A DNA stretch of 64,000 nt from Siphonodentalium dalli (taxonomy: Eukaryota > Mollusca > Scaphopoda > Gadilida > Siphonodentaliidae): the NCBI GenBank assembly GCA_032622095.1, contig CP136067.1:41149549-41213548 (forward strand), read 5' to 3'. Numbering within the stretch: the stretch's first letter is position 1; each line of letters starts with the position of its first letter. The notes under the pieces were generated by a model. It made no database searches. It was not told where the DNA came from and worked only from the letters and a program-made list of their open reading frames with translations. Shown piece by piece: positions 33,473 to 46,281 of this stretch. The position numbers were made by a program, and so were the translations under genes.

Positions 33473-33487
33473 CCCCCCCCCCCCCCC
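33473..33487. repeat. Poly-C run
   Basis: About 15 consecutive C followed by ACACACATA. Prone to sequencing and assembly error. Confidence 0.9.
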
Positions 33488-33689
33488 ACACACATATATG
33501 AGAAATGAAGGCACGGAGTTATACTTACTTGTCTGATTAAATGTATCTCACATTTTTATTGTAAATTCTAGATTTTGCCCATGGATTTGTTTATTATTAA
33601 TAGAAGAACTATATATGCGATATCTCTATGCTGAAACAACCGACCATGTGCGTATAAGGATACCAATTTGATGTGCATGTATTGGGGAC

Positions 33690-34165
33690 TTTTTTTTTTA
33701 GCTCAACTTTACTTGTAAAGTTTGAGCTATTGCCATGACTTGGTATCCGTCGAAATTTATCATCGACGTTAATGTTGATATGTAGATGGGAACGAGTCGT
33801 TGGCGGGAAAAAAACATAGCCGATATCGGTCATCTTAGATTTCGAAATTCAATCCATTAGCAAGTGCTATATGCCGGAGTGTTCGTCTGATCATCGTCAA
33901 ATTTGTCGTGGATGGTAATATTGACATGTAGATGGGAACGAGTTATTTTGGGTCATTTGGCCATCAAACATGGCCGCGGCCAGCCATCTTGGAGTTTACT
34001 CTTTGTATGACTAAATCCTTTGGCACGGGCTACATGTCCTGCCTTTAGTCTGATCATCATGAAATTTATCATGTATGTTAATGTTGCTATGTAGATGGGA
34101 ACGAGTCGTTTTGGGGCCGTCTGCCATAAAACATGGGCCGCCGGCATTGATATCCTGTTTTTAGC
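33690..34165 (+). mobile_element. Element with hairpin start and ~145-bp tandem core
   Basis: A T-run followed by the hairpin AGCTCAACTTTAC-TT-GTAAAGTTTGAGCT (33701-33729). ATTGCCATGACTTGG follows, then about three units containing GAAATTTATCAT, GTTAATGTTG, ATGTAGATGGGAACGAGT and CCATCTT. The core is the inverse of 31780-32170. It has no coding capacity and is probably a non-autonomous element; the class cannot be set here. Confidence 0.55.
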
Positions 34166-36524
34166 AGAAAAACCAAAGTTTTGGAGAGTAACGACAATCA
34201 GCTGGGAATTTCGAGAGACCATTCAGAATGTACCAACCCAACGGGTCGAAATTGAAAATATGGAACTTGGAAATTTCTGTTTGCTACAAATGGTAAATGT
34301 TATTTTTTTTTGACTGAATTTCAAGCCACGGGATTTAGGTTAGGAATTTCCGCCGACAGTTTGCATGTTTGTGGTATCAGTTTGGACAAATGGTGCTGAG
34401 AAACTACTCGAAATAATTCGGTTATGTATTTGATGGGTTAATGAATTTGAAATTGTAAATATAGCGAGGGTGCTGGCCGTGGCATTATTTTAACTATCCT
34501 TGAACTGCAAACAGCTCAGCTATTAAACTCCAGGAAGAGTTATCTCTCATCGCTCCGCTGAGATACCACTGCCACAAGGACATTTGGTAAGGTTTTCTGA
34601 CATGATGTTAGTTCTTATGTTTTAGGATTAAAATGGTCTATGTATGGATCAGTTCATATTGTTCTTATCAATACCGAAATAATTACAATTGTTGCAAACT
34701 TTTGGTCGTCAAAATAAGATAGTAGGTGACTAAATATAGTTCCGATGATACGTAAAAATGGATGTATCGGTCCGCAAAGTACAATCTTTCCGGTAGTGAT
34801 CTATCGCAGTGTAACTGGGAGGGCGCTACATGGAGTTTACTCAGCGAGATCAAAAATTACACAAAACCGCTGTCGCAGATTGATCACTATAGTAACGATT
34901 ATTTGTCGACAGCTGGCAGAAATTAATCCCTTTTGGCAAGTTTGTTTGCAACTGGCACTATTAAAGTTTGCAGCGCAAATTGCCAGCATATGATGGTTAA
35001 CCTTGAGTGCAATAAACTCGGATATTTGTTTCAGTTTCAGGAAAGTTCTGTCGGACGTCGAACACAAAAAGCTCTGTCACTCCGCTGGCTATTCTACAAG
35101 GCAACAAGTTTGAATGCAGTTTGATGTGCCAGAGAACACCAAGATGCCGAGCGTTCAATCTCAATCAGCTCAGTCCAGGGGTCTACATGTGCGAACTGCT
35201 ACAACTATGTCCGTGGAATGCATATGGAACAACCAATGCAACAGACTGGCACTACTACACGCCATGCTAATAATATTGGTTTCGATGCCATTGCACTATA
35301 TATACACATCAAGACGTCCAGAAGTCATTGGCCATGCACGAAAAATCTATTTAGACCATGTTTGATGTAAACGAATATTGGATCATGTTTGATTGTTATT
35401 TCCAATAAACACATTTACTGTTTCTTTATTTCCGGAATTTTCGTTGAAATTCATGAACCCGTATTTTTACATTGAGCTAAACAGGCAACATTTGACAAAA
35501 ATCAGCCCAAATAATGTAAGAATCAAGAGACGTTTTTCTAAATCGTGGCCATGTGCCATCTTTTCAGGTATCAATTTGTTGTTGTTGTTTCTGTAAAACA
35601 ACCTGATGTAAGACTGATTTTTTTTCGCTTGTTTATAATTGCGTTTCCGGATGATTGTAGTTATACTGAACAAAATGGAATGAAATCATGACTGTCTGCG
35701 AGAAAATAAATCAAACATTTTTCATTGCATATTTAATATTTTTTTTGGCAGCCATTTGCAGAAATATTTTTTTAAAGGAAAAATCACCATAAAACTACAT
35801 ATCTGAATAGATGAATCGGTATTGAATATTTATGTCTGCCAAATTATTGAAAACGTGGTTGCATAATATTCATCTTGTTATATGTTGATTTGTTCCTTTA
35901 CCCGACAAAAATATAGTCCTGCTTGTGTCATTTCGTATACACTTTTAGTTCAAGCACCAAAACGGTCTGGATTTCACAATGAATACTATAGACCCACCAT
36001 CGGTCACTGTACTTTAATAAAACGGTTTTAGTTTTAAGGACAACAACACTATTACTATAGTTATTTAAATATACGAAGTGAATATAATATTCTGCATGCA
36101 GTAAGACAGTGTTGTGTATTGTTAATAGCAAGTATATTGAGTCACCGCCAATGAGTATATGTTGAATCCACCGGTTCTTTATACTTACACCGAATATCGA
36201 CTTTCATTTATCAACGCAGAATAGTGGTGTTAAGAATTAACCCATATATGCCGAACTTTTTTTTAATATTTATTTTTATGATATTATATAGTTTCAGGTT
36301 AGTAATGGGCAAAATCAACATTGGATGGCAATGTAAATGGTCTTTTCCCAAATTTTAACCCAGCCAAAGAACTGTCCTTTATAAGGGACGCTAGGCATAC
36401 ACATGGTCAATTTATATTCATTTTAACTATATTAATTAGGTCATGCAACATGCAATAACATTTGGTATCATCAAGAACTGTGAATTGATACCCAACGGCA
36501 AGTGTTGTATTCCTTATTCATTAT
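34166..36524. other. Unassigned sequence
   Basis: About 2.3 kb with no recognised domain, RNA gene or repeat. Frames at 34745-34993 and 35114-35365 have no family features I can identify. A low-copy exon could hide here. Confidence 0.35.
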
Positions 36525-38287
36525 TCTAAAAAATATATTTAGATCAAATAGAGTGTGTTGTAGGGTGGCCCCCAAGACACTCTTTCAACACACCCCACCC
36601 CAATCAAAAATGGTCGCCGTCCAGAGGTGTTCAAATAGGGCACCCATGCCATATCTCGGCCATTTGACCGATTTAGGTCAAATAAAGGGCATTGCAGAGT
36701 GGCCACAAAGACATTCTACTTCTTCACCCTCTCACGCTCCAAAATGGCCGCCGTCCAGATGGGTTCAAATAGGGCACACATGCAATAACTCCGCTATTTG
36801 ATTGTTTAGGTCAAATACAGGGTATTGTACGGTGGTCCCCATGGTCTACATCTCCACCTCTCACACCCCACCCCGATCCAAAATGGTCGCCGTCCAGAGG
36901 GGATCAAATAGGGCACCTATGCCATCTATCCCCGCTATTTGACCGACTTAGGTCAAATATAAGGTGAGGTAGGGTGGGCCCAAGACATTCTACATCTTCA
37001 GCCCTTAAACCCCACCCCGATCTAAAGTGGTCGCCACCTAGAGGGCGCCCAATCCATATCTCGGCCATTTGATTATTTAGGTCAAATAAAGTATTTTATA
37101 GGGTGGCCACCAAGCCAAATTTTTATCTTCTCCCCTCACACCCCACCCCTATCCAAAATGGCCGCCGTCCAGAAAGGGTCAAATATGGCACCCATGCCAT
37201 ATCTCGGCTACTTGAACGCTTTAGGTCAAATAAAGGGTGTTGTACGGTGGTCCCCAAGACATTCTACATCTTCACCCCTCACACCCCACCCCGATTCAAA
37301 ATGGTCGCAGCCCAGAGGGGATCAAATAGGGCACCCATGCCATATTTCCGCTATTTGACCGACTTAGGTCAAATAAACGGTGTGGTAGTGTGGACCCATG
37401 ACATTCTACATCTTCACCCCTCACACACCACCCCGATCCAACATGGTCGCCACCCAGAGGGGTTGAACTAGGGCACCCATATCATATCTCCGCTATTTGA
37501 CCTTAGGTCGAATAAAGGGTGCTGTATGGTGGCCAAAGACATTCTACATCTTCACCCCTCACACCCCACCGAGATCCGAAAAGGTCGCCGCCCAGAGGGG
37601 TTGACATAGGGCACCATACCATATCTCGGCTACTTGACCGTTTTAGGTCAAATAAAGTGTGTTGTATGGGTCCCAAGACATTCTACATCTACACCCCTCA
37701 GACCCCACCCGATGCAAAATGGCCGCCGTTCATAGGGGGTCAAATAGGGCACCCATGCCATATCTCCGATATTTTACTGACTTGGGGTCAAATAAAAGGT
37801 GTGGTAGGGTGGGCCCAAGACATTCTACATCTTCACCCCACCCCGATCCAAAATGGTCGCCGCCCAGAGATGGTGAATTATGACACCCATGCCATATCTC
37901 CGCTATTTGGCCGACTTAGGTTGAATGAGGGTGCTGTATGGTGGCCCAAGACATTATACATCTTCACCCATCACACCCCACCCCGATTCAAAATGGTCGC
38001 CGCCCAGAGTGGTTGAAATATGGCACCCATGCCATATGTCCGCTATTTGACCGACTTAAGTCAAATAAAAGGTGTGGTAGGGTGGGCCCAATACATTCTA
38101 CATTTTCACCCCTCACACCCCAACCCGATCCAAAATGGTCGGCACCCAGAGGAGTTCAAATAGGGCACCAATGCCGCTTCTCGGCAATTTGACCGATTTA
38201 GGTCCTATTTCGGCTATTTGATCGATTTAGGTAAAATAAAGGGTGTTGTAGGGTGGCCCCTAGCAAACCGGTGTGCTACGCCGCTAG
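36525..38287 (+). mobile_element. Helitron-like element with ~12 copies of a ~140-bp repeat
   Basis: The likely 5' end is TCTAAAAAATATATTTAG and the 3' end is a hairpin (TAGCA-AACCGGTG-TGCTA) + CGCCG + CTAG (38284-38287), followed by T. The body is a tandem array: ACATTCTACATCTTCACCCC recurs at about 37261, 37403, 37541, 37680, 37822 and 37951 (131-142 bp apart). Each unit carries CCACCCCGATCCAAAATGG and TTAGGTCAAATAAAGG. Many open frames (36502-38192) are read-throughs of the array and do not encode a conserved protein. Confidence 0.7.
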
Positions 38288-38594
38288 TTCTTATAACCTG
38301 AAATCTCGGTTTGCATTACCGCAAAACCTACACGATAAAATTCATAACATTAACTTTGTAAACATTTGACCATGTATATGCCTTGTATACTTTATAACGG
38401 AGCGGAAATCAAAATATTCGGGGCCCCAGCCAAGGAGATATATCCACAAATTGCAATAAATTTATCATATATTCATTTAAAACCAGTGTTGTGATAATAC
38501 TGAAATAAGTTATAACATAGGGTTAAAGGCACGTGCGGCCTTAATTGTCGAAATATTTGTTCCAAACACCGTAAACAGAAAAACATATAAACCA
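38288..38594. other. Unassigned; end related to 53860-54000
   Basis: 38518-38590 (AGGCACGTGCGGCCTTAATTG, AAATATTTGTTCCAAACACCG, AAACAGAAAAACAT) is the inverse complement of part of 53930-54005, a small insert in retrotransposon C. This marks another dispersed repeat. Confidence 0.55.
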
Positions 38595-39418
38595 CTAGAA
38601 GGTGACCCGACTTCGTCCGGGCTGTTTCCCCTTTGCTTTTCGGCGAATTGCGCGATTTGACCTTGAATTGTCCATTTTGAAGGTCAAGGTCAGGTGGGGT
38701 CACGATTTGACCCGTCCAAAAACACTGCCCGGACAAAAGTACCCGACAAAAGTACCCGTCGAAATCCTTCCGGTTTTACCCGATTTGACCTTAAATTGAT
38801 CATTTAGAAGGTCAAGGTCAGGTCATTCGGGGCTTTGACCTTGAATTGTCTATTTTGAAGGCCAAGGTCAGGTGGGGTCACGATTTTACCAGTCCAAAAC
38901 ACTGCCCGAACAAAAGTCCCGACAAAAGTACCCGTCGAAATCCATCCAGTTTTACCCGATTTGACCTTGACTTGATAATTTTGAAGGTCGAGGTCAGGTC
39001 GGGGTCACGACTCGACCCGTCCAAAACACTCAGTGGACAAAAGAACCCCTATGTATCAACTTTCGTGGAAATCCCATCAAAATTCGCGATTTGACCTCGA
39101 ATTGACCCGATTACAAGGTCAAGGTCACGTCGCACGAGCAAATGAATAGGATTATGAGACTCCCCATACGAAAGTATCCCTAGACACTAATTTTCATCAA
39201 AATCCCGTGATATTCGGGCGATTGACCTTGAAATGACCCGATTCCAAGGTCAAGGTCACGTCGCACGGGCAAATTAATAGGTTTATGCCACTCCCAGGCC
39301 GAAGGTACCCCCACATACCAAGTTTCATCGATATCGGCTCAGCCGTTTTCGAGTCCATCGATTACAGACAGACACACAGACACACAGACACACACAGATC
39401 TTCCAAAATATATAATAG
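38595..39418 (-). mobile_element. Helitron-like element N1 (GGTCAAGGTCA family)
   Basis: On the minus strand the 3' end is a hairpin (AGCCCGGACGAAGTCGGGTC) + ACCTT + CTAG (38595-38598). The right side has a (TGTC)n tract and TATTATATATTTTGGAAGATC. The core is an array of ~110-130-bp units with TGACCTTGAA...CCGATT...CAAGGTCAAGGTCACGTCGCACGGGCAAATTAATAGG. The 5' boundary with N2 is eroded. Confidence 0.7.
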
Positions 39419-40133
39419 TCCGGGCTTTGACCTCGAATTGTCCATTTTGAAGGTCAAGTGGGGTCACGATTTGACCAGTCCAAAACACTGCCCGGACAAA
39501 AGCAACCGACAAATGTGCCCGTGGAAATCCATCCGGTTTTACCCGATTTGACCTTGAATTGATAATTTTGAAGGTCAAGGTCAGGTCGGGGTCACGATTT
39601 GAACCGTCAAAAACAATCAGTGGATACAAGTAACCCTATGTATAAAATTTCGTCGAAATCCCATCAAAATTGGCGATTTGACCTTGAATTGACCAGATTT
39701 CAAGGTCAATGTCACGTCGTACGGGCAAATGAATATGCTTATGAGACTCCCCATACGAAAGTACCCCCACATACCAAGTTTCATCGAAATCCCGTGATAT
39801 TCGGAGTTTGACCTTGGAATGACCCGATTTCAAGGTCACGGTCACGTCGCACGGGCAAATTAATAGGTTTGTGCCACTCTCCGGCCGAAGGCACCCCACA
39901 TACCAAGTTTCATCGAAATCCCGTGATATTCGGGCGTTTGACCTTGAAATTACCCGATTTCAAGGTCAAGGTCACATCGCACGGGCAAATTAATAGGCCT
40001 ATTTCACTCCCCGGCGGAAAATACCCCCACATACCAAGTTTCATCGAAATCGGCTCGGCTGTTTTCGAGTCCATCGATTATAGACACACAGACAGACACA
40101 CACACATACAGATCTTCCAAAATATATAATAGA
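39419..40133 (-). mobile_element. Helitron-like element N2
   Basis: Same family. The 3' end lacks the terminal CTAG segment (it begins at TCCGGGCTTTGACC), while the 5' end TCTATTATATATTTTGGAAG (40114-40133) is intact and abuts the CTAG of N3. Confidence 0.7.
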
Positions 40134-40770
40134 CTAGAAGGTGACCCGACTTCGTCCGGGCTTTGACCGTGAATTGTCCATTTTGAAGGTCAAGGTCAAG
40201 TGGGGTCATGATTTGACCAGTCCAAAACACTGCCCGGACAAAAGTACCCGACAAACGTGCCCGTCGAAATCCATCCGGTTTTACCCGATTTGACCTTGAA
40301 TTTATCATATTGAAGGTCAAGGTCAGGTCGGAGTCACGATTTGACCCGTCCAAAACACTCAGTGGACAACATTAACCTTATGTATAAAATTTCGTCGAAA
40401 TCCCATCAAAATTGGCGATTTGACCTTGAATCGAAATCCCGTGATATTCGGGTGTTTGACCTTGAAATGACCCGATTCCAAGGTCACGTGGCACGGGCAA
40501 ATTAATAGATTTATGTCACTCCTGGCCGAAGGTACCCCCAAATACAAAGTTTCATCGAAATCCCGTGATATTCGGGCGTTTGACCTTGAAATTACCCGAT
40601 TTCAAGGTCAAGGTCACGTCGCCGGGCAAATTAATAGGCCCATGTCACTCTCCGGCCGAAAATACCACCATATACCAAGTTTCATCGAAATCGGCTCGGC
40701 CGTTTTCGAGTCCATCGATAACAGACAGACACACACACAGACAGACAGATCTTCCATAATATATAATAGA
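40134..40770 (-). mobile_element. Helitron-like element N3
   Basis: Complete 637-bp unit between CTAG (40134-40137) and 5' TC at 40769-40770. It has the hairpin, the TGACCTTGA/TCAAGGTCA-rich core, and the leader with CGGCCGTTTTCGAGTCCATC followed by an (ACAG)n tract. Confidence 0.8.
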
Positions 40771-41318
40771 CTAGAAGGTGATCCGACTTCGTCCGGGCTT
40801 TGACAGCGAATTGTCCATTTTGAAGGTCAAGGTCAAGTGGGGTCACGATTTGACCAGTCCAAAACACTGCCCTGACAATAGTACCCGACAAACGTGTCCG
40901 TCGAAATCCATCCGGTTTTACCCGATTTGACCTTGAATTGATCATTTAGAAGGTCAAGCTCACGACTCAACCCATCCAAAACACCCAGTGGACAAAAGTA
41001 ACACTACGTATCAAATATCGTCGAAATCCCATCAAAATTCGCTATTTGACCTTGAATTAATCCGATGTCAAGGTCAAAGTTACGTCGCACGGGCAAATTA
41101 ATAGGCTTATGAGACTCCCCATACCAAAGTATCCCTAAACACTAATTTTCATCGAAATCCCGTGATTTTCGGGCGATTGACCTTGAAATGACCTAATTTC
41201 AAGGTCACGGTCACGTTGCACGGGCAAATTAATAAGCCTATGTCACTCCCCGGCCGAAAATACCCCCACATACCAAGTTTCATCTAAATCGGCTGGGACG
41301 TTTTCGAGTCCATCGCGA

Positions 41319-41349
<31 letters not shown>

Positions 41350-41384
41350 CACACACAGACAGATCATCCAAAATATATAATAGA
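40771..41384 (-). mobile_element. Helitron-like element N4
   Basis: Complete 614-bp unit: CTAG at 40771-40774 and 5' TCTATTATATATTTTGGATG adjoining 41385. It has a longer (CA)n tract at about 41324-41358. Confidence 0.8.
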
Positions 41385-42363
41385 CTAGCAGGTTAGCCCG
41401 CCATTGGCGGCGTTTGTCAGAAACATGACAATTTTTAATTTTTTTAATTAATTTTTTTATTGAATTTTTTTTTTCAATGAGTTAATATTAAGGTTTTGTT
41501 TATAACATGAGTTAATTGTGCATTTTTAATTTACTGGATTTTTTAATTAATTTTTTTGATTCATTTTTTAATTTAATTTTTGGTTTTTCAATAATATTTT
41601 ACCCGATTAGACCTTATTTTACCCGATTGAGGTGAAGAAGACATAAGAATCAGACAGCACGCAGTACCCGTCCCTAAAAGAGTCCGATGGAAATGTCCCC
41701 CGTTCCTAGGAACGACAGACATAACAATCAGACAACACGCATTTTCTGCCTTTTTTAATCAAGATAAATGCATTTGGACGTTGCGGTAAAGAGAAAATAA
41801 CATATGTCGTTGTTGTTGGCATTCACGGCTATATTAACTAATGGTACCCGTCCCTAAAAGAGTCGTTGTTGTTGGCATTATGTCGTTGTTGTTGGCATTC
41901 ACGTCTATATTAAGTCGTTGTTGTTGGCATTCACGGCTATATTAACTAATGGTACCCGTCACTAAAAGAGTCATTGTTGTTGGCATTCACGGCTTACAGA
42001 TATAAACAATATAGAGCTACGCCTCTTGGATCGGTCGTGAATCGCTCATGTCTGTATAATGACGCACACACCGTGAGCCATACGTAAGAATGACATTACA
42101 CACATACGCTCTTTATCTACTACACTGCAGATAGGAACGCTCTTTAAATACCAACGCGATTAACCCCGAAGTGCCGATTGCGGTGATTTTGATGATTGGG
42201 TGGGGAGAAGCGGTGCTCTGAGCTTGTCTGTGGACGATCCCCGTGTGTTTTTACCCTTATAAACGAAATTTGAGCTCGATCCGCGCAGCCGTTTTGGATT
42301 ATATGAAGTACCCACATACATATATACACACACATATACGGAGTTCTCAAATTATATAGTAGA
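41385..42363 (-). mobile_element. Helitron-like element N5 (GCTAACCTGCTAG family)
   Basis: The minus-strand 3' end has hairpin GCCGCCAATGGCGGGC, TAACCTG, CTAG (41385-41388). The 5' end is TCTACTATATAATTTGAGA, very close to the canonical helitron start TCTMTAYTA. The interior repeats GTTGTTGTTGGCATTCACGGCTATATTAA and GGTACCCGTCCCTAAAAGAGT several times. No coding region. Confidence 0.75.
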
Positions 42364-42850
42364 CTAGCAGGTTAGCCCGCCACCGGCGGCTTGTCCGAAA
42401 CATGACATTTTTTAAATATTTTATTTTAATTTTTAGCTCCACGCGTTTCAATAAGAAAAATTTGTACCCGGTAGCTCCACCCGTTTCCGAGATCTGGTCT
42501 GCGCATTCGCGAAGCTGGCATCGCACGGACTCGGCGACCCGATAAAATTTGTACCCGGCGCAAGATACATTCACACAGCAAATTTCAAGTCGATAGCTCC
42601 ACCCGTTTCCGAGATCTGGTCTGCGCATGCGCGAAGCTGTCGTCGCACGGGCTCGGCGACCCGATACAATTTGTACCCGGCGCAAGATACATTCACATAC
42701 CGAATTTCAAGTCGATAGCTCCACCCGTTTCCGATATCTCGTCTGCGCATGCGCTGCACGGGCGTCGCACGGGCTCGCCAATACGACAGCGACGACCACC
42801 TGGTCAAACTACACTCACGTACCAAGTTTCGTCCCGATCGGTCGAGGTGT
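42364..42850 (-). mobile_element. Helitron-like element N6 (122-bp core, 5' end lost)
   Basis: 3' end with hairpin GCCGCCGGTGGCGGGC and CTAG at 42364-42367, then three 122-bp units and the leader CGTCCCGATCGGTCGAG. Homology stops at about 42850 without the microsatellite and 5' TC end. Confidence 0.7.
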
Positions 42851-43416
42851 TGGTATCTGATGCAAAAGACGAAATTGTGAGTGTTGGTCAATAGTCCCCG
42901 CCGTGAACCTCATCGTCGCAAAGAGCGGACAGTCAATTAACCCCGTTGTGAACCTCAATCACCAACGCGACGTAAACATGTGTTGCGTTCTAAAAATAGG
43001 AAAGCACTTTCTCTCTGCATAATTCTGCAGATGCTAATAACGTTGCTCCCCGTAGGTAGCAATATCGTTGTTGTTGATATTTACGGCTTGGGGGCTATTT
43101 TCTTATTTAGCAAGTTTGAGCTCAATCGGTTCGAGTCTATAAAGGACACACTCATATATATGACACTTCCCGTGGGTAGCAAGTTTGAGCTCAATCGGCA
43201 TTCACTGTAATTTCCCGTAGATTGGCAGATTCCAGTATCTTTTTATAACGGTGTATCTGGGGAGAAATAAAAACAAAATAATTAAAAAAATGTCATGTTT
43301 CTGTTATGTTTCGGAAAAAATTCAGAAAAAAAATATATTACATTTAAAAAACAGTAAATTAATATTAAAATGTCATGTTTCGGACAAACGCCGCCGGTGG
43401 CGGGCTAACCTGCTAG
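42851..43416 (+). mobile_element. Helitron-like element, 3' part in plus orientation
   Basis: Ends GCCGCCGGTGGCGGGC, TAACCTG, CTAG (43413-43416) on the plus strand, so the orientation switches relative to N6. Upstream it contains CACTTCCCGTGGGTAGCAAGTTTGAGCTCAATCGG. The 5' end is not identifiable. Confidence 0.6.
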
Positions 43417-44356
43417 TCTATACTATATATTTTGAGACTTCGTATATATATATATATATATGTGTGTGTGTACTTCATAGAATCCAAAACGCGTGTACAG
43501 ATTGAGTTCAAACTTCCCATCTAAATGTAAAAAATCACGGGTATCGTCGTAGTCGGGTTTTCGAGAATCCCTGAGCACCCTTTATCCACTCCCAAATCAC
43601 CGCAAAGGCACGGCGGGGGTTAAGGCAACAACACTCTTTATCTATACCTTATACGGAGGTTTTAGTAACTAACGCTCTTTATTGATATGGTCGTTTCTAA
43701 ACGACACACCACATGCGTCAGAAATACGGAAGTGGATTCCAATGATCGTGGCTAAACGACTGACCACATGCGTCCGAAATACGGATGAGAACGAAATGCA
43801 ATTATCTCGACTAAAAAGGCAGAAATGATCTAAGAGCTCGAAATAATATGCAGAGGGATTTCACGACGGGATTAATTGACTGTCCGCTCTGAAGTTTAAG
43901 ACGGGGACATGAATTAACTCATTGAAAAACAAAGAATGCGTTGTCTCGGAAACGGGTGGAGCTATCGACTTGAAATTTGCTATCTTGTCTTTTGATCATA
44001 AAGGTGGGGGTCACTCCCAAGCCGATAATGCCAACAACAACAACAACTACATTGTTGGCGAGAAAATAATTAGTTCAAGCTAATAATTTTCTCTTTACGG
44101 CAATGTGAGAAATACTTTTGTCTTACAACATTTCTTCAATATAATTGCCTCAAAGTGTTCAGCATTCAGCAACGGGTGGAGCTATCGACTTGAAAATTGA
44201 TTTTTGAATAGCCCGGACAACGTCGGGCTCATCGTGTCTCCTCACGTTTTCAGTTCTGTATTCTGACCATTCAGTTCAATTGACGAATCAATCATTAATA
44301 ATTTTTAAAATGTCATGTTTCTGACCAAGCACGCCAGTGGCGGGCTAACCTGCTAG
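43417..44356 (+). mobile_element. Helitron-like element Q1
   Basis: 5' TCTATACTATATATTTTGAG directly after CTAG, a (TA)n/(TG)n tract, the leader AGAATCCAAAACGCGTGTAC, an irregular body with fragments of the 122-bp unit (about 43945-43985 and 44172-44230), and 3' hairpin + TAACCTG + CTAG at 44353-44356. Confidence 0.75.
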
Positions 44357-45578
44357 TACTATATATTTTGAGACTTCGTATATATATATGTATATATGTG
44401 TGTGGGTACTTCATAGAATCCAAAACGCGTGTAAATATTGAGCTCAAATTTCGTATGTAATTGTAAAATCACACCGACACGGCCGTGGTAGCGTTTTAGA
44501 GAAGCTCAGAGCACCCTTTATCCACTCCCAATCATCAAATTCACCGCAATCGGCACTTAGGGGTTAATTGATATTCGCTCGCGATCCAAGAGGAGTAACT
44601 CTGCATTTTTTTTATATCTATATATTTTTATATCCAAATTCACTTCAAAGTGCTAAACCCGTTGAGCCAAAACTTGCTAATACCTCGCAAAATATAGAAT
44701 TTACATTTTCTGATGTATACATTTTTTGTTACGGCTGAAAATCTTAGTCTATTTCCGAAACATTCATATAAACAAGCTCTAAACTTACACCCCTCGATTC
44801 CTGCTAACTCACGCAGCTATACACACTGCCCCAAACCGTGAACGCAACGACATTGTTGGCGAGAAAATAGCCCCCAAGCCGTAAATATCAACAACAACGA
44901 TATTACTAAATACACGTTTTCGGCAATGTGAGAGTTTTCGGGGAGCAGTGATGCCAACAACACCGACCCGAAGCCCTGAATGCCAACAATAGATTCAATG
45001 CAATGTTATTTATTAGGCAGCGAGATTTCACGACATTACGACGGGTACGGCAGACTCGAAATATTATGCAGACAGATTTCCCGACGGGAAGCGTTTGTTT
45101 TAAATTCAATGCAATGTTATCGTAGAGAGATTTCACAAAACAAAGAATGCGTTGTCTGTCGTTCCTAGGAAGGGGGGATTTCTACGGGTAAAATTTTCCG
45201 CCAGAAAAAAAATTTAATTAAAACAATTTAAAATTTAATTTCAATTCAATGCAATGTTATCGTAGAGAGATTTCACGAAACAAAGAATGCGTTGTCTGTC
45301 GTTCCTAGGAAGGGGGGATTTCTACGGGTAAATTTTTCCGCCAGAAACAAAAAAATTAATTAAAACAATTTAAAATTTAATTAAAACAATTTAAAATTAA
45401 AAAAAAATTAACAATAAAAAAACAATTCAGAAACAAAATATATTAAATTTAAAAAACATTAAATTCATATTAAAAAATAAAAAACAAAAATAAATAAAAA
45501 CAAAATAATTACAAAAATGTCATGTTTCTGAAACAAAGCCATGGGACGAATGCCGCCAGTGGCGGGCTAACCTGCTAG
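44357..45578 (+). mobile_element. Helitron-like element Q2
   Basis: Starts ACTATATATTTTGAGACTTC (the TC dinucleotide is not clear), with the same leader as Q1, and ends CGCCAGTGGCGGGCTAACCTG + CTAG (45575-45578). It contains a ~130-bp direct duplication (about 45100-45235 and 45245-45370: CAATGCAATGTTATCGTAGA, GTTCCTAGGAAGGGGGGATT). Confidence 0.7.
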
Positions 45579-45654
45579 TATATATATGTATATATATATC
45601 TATATATATATATATATATATATACGGAAGTCTCAAAATATATATATATATAGA
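45579..45654. repeat. (TA)n tract at a head-to-head junction
   Basis: TATATA-rich 76 bp between the plus-oriented Q2 and the minus-oriented H1. It marks the second orientation switch of the cluster. Confidence 0.75.
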
Positions 45655-46221
45655 CTTGCCGATGAGCCCGACGTTTTCCGGGCTATTCAAAAACAAAATT
45701 TCGATAGCTCCACGCGTTTCCGAGATCTGGTCTGCGCATGCGCGAAGCTGGCGTCGCACGGGCTCGGCGACCCGATAAAATTCGTATCCGGTGCAAGATA
45801 CATTCACATACTAAATTTCAAGTCGATAGCTCCACCCGTTTCCGAGATCTTGTCTGCGCATGCGCGAAGCTGGCGTCGCACGGGCTCGGCAACCCGATAA
45901 AATTCGTATCCGGGGCAAGATACATTCACATACCAAATTTCAAGTCGATAGCTCCACCCGTTTACGAGATCTCGTCTGCGCATGCGCGAAGCTGGCGTCG
46001 CACGGGCTCGGCGACCCGATAAAATTCGTATCCGGGGCAAGATACATTCACATAGCAAATTTCAAGTCGATAGCTCCACCCGTTTCCGTGATCTCGTCTG
46101 CGCATGCGCGAAGCGGGCACCGCACGGGCTCGCCAATACGACAACGTCGACCGCCTGGTCAAACTACACACACGTACCAAGTTTCGTCCCGATCGGTCGA
46201 GAATCGTAGATTTGTATAAAT

Positions 46222-46259
<38 letters not shown>

Positions 46260-46281
46260 GGTCTTCAAAATATATATGAGA
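45655..46281 (-). mobile_element. Helitron-like element H1
   Basis: Minus-strand 3' hairpin next to a terminal CAAG (variant of CTAG). It has four 122-bp units (starts at 45738, 45860 and 45982 are exactly 122 apart), the leader, an (ACAG)n tract and 5' TCTCATATATATTTTGAAGA. Confidence 0.8.

Noticed and set aside
34745-35365. Frames at 34745-34993 and 35114-35365 as possible exons
   Set aside because: No recognisable domain, no convincing splice pair, and no paralogue in the window. Left unassigned.
37100-38192. Pro/His-rich frames of up to 165 codons
   Set aside because: Read-throughs of the ~140-bp tandem repeat with frame changing between units. No conserved start or domain.
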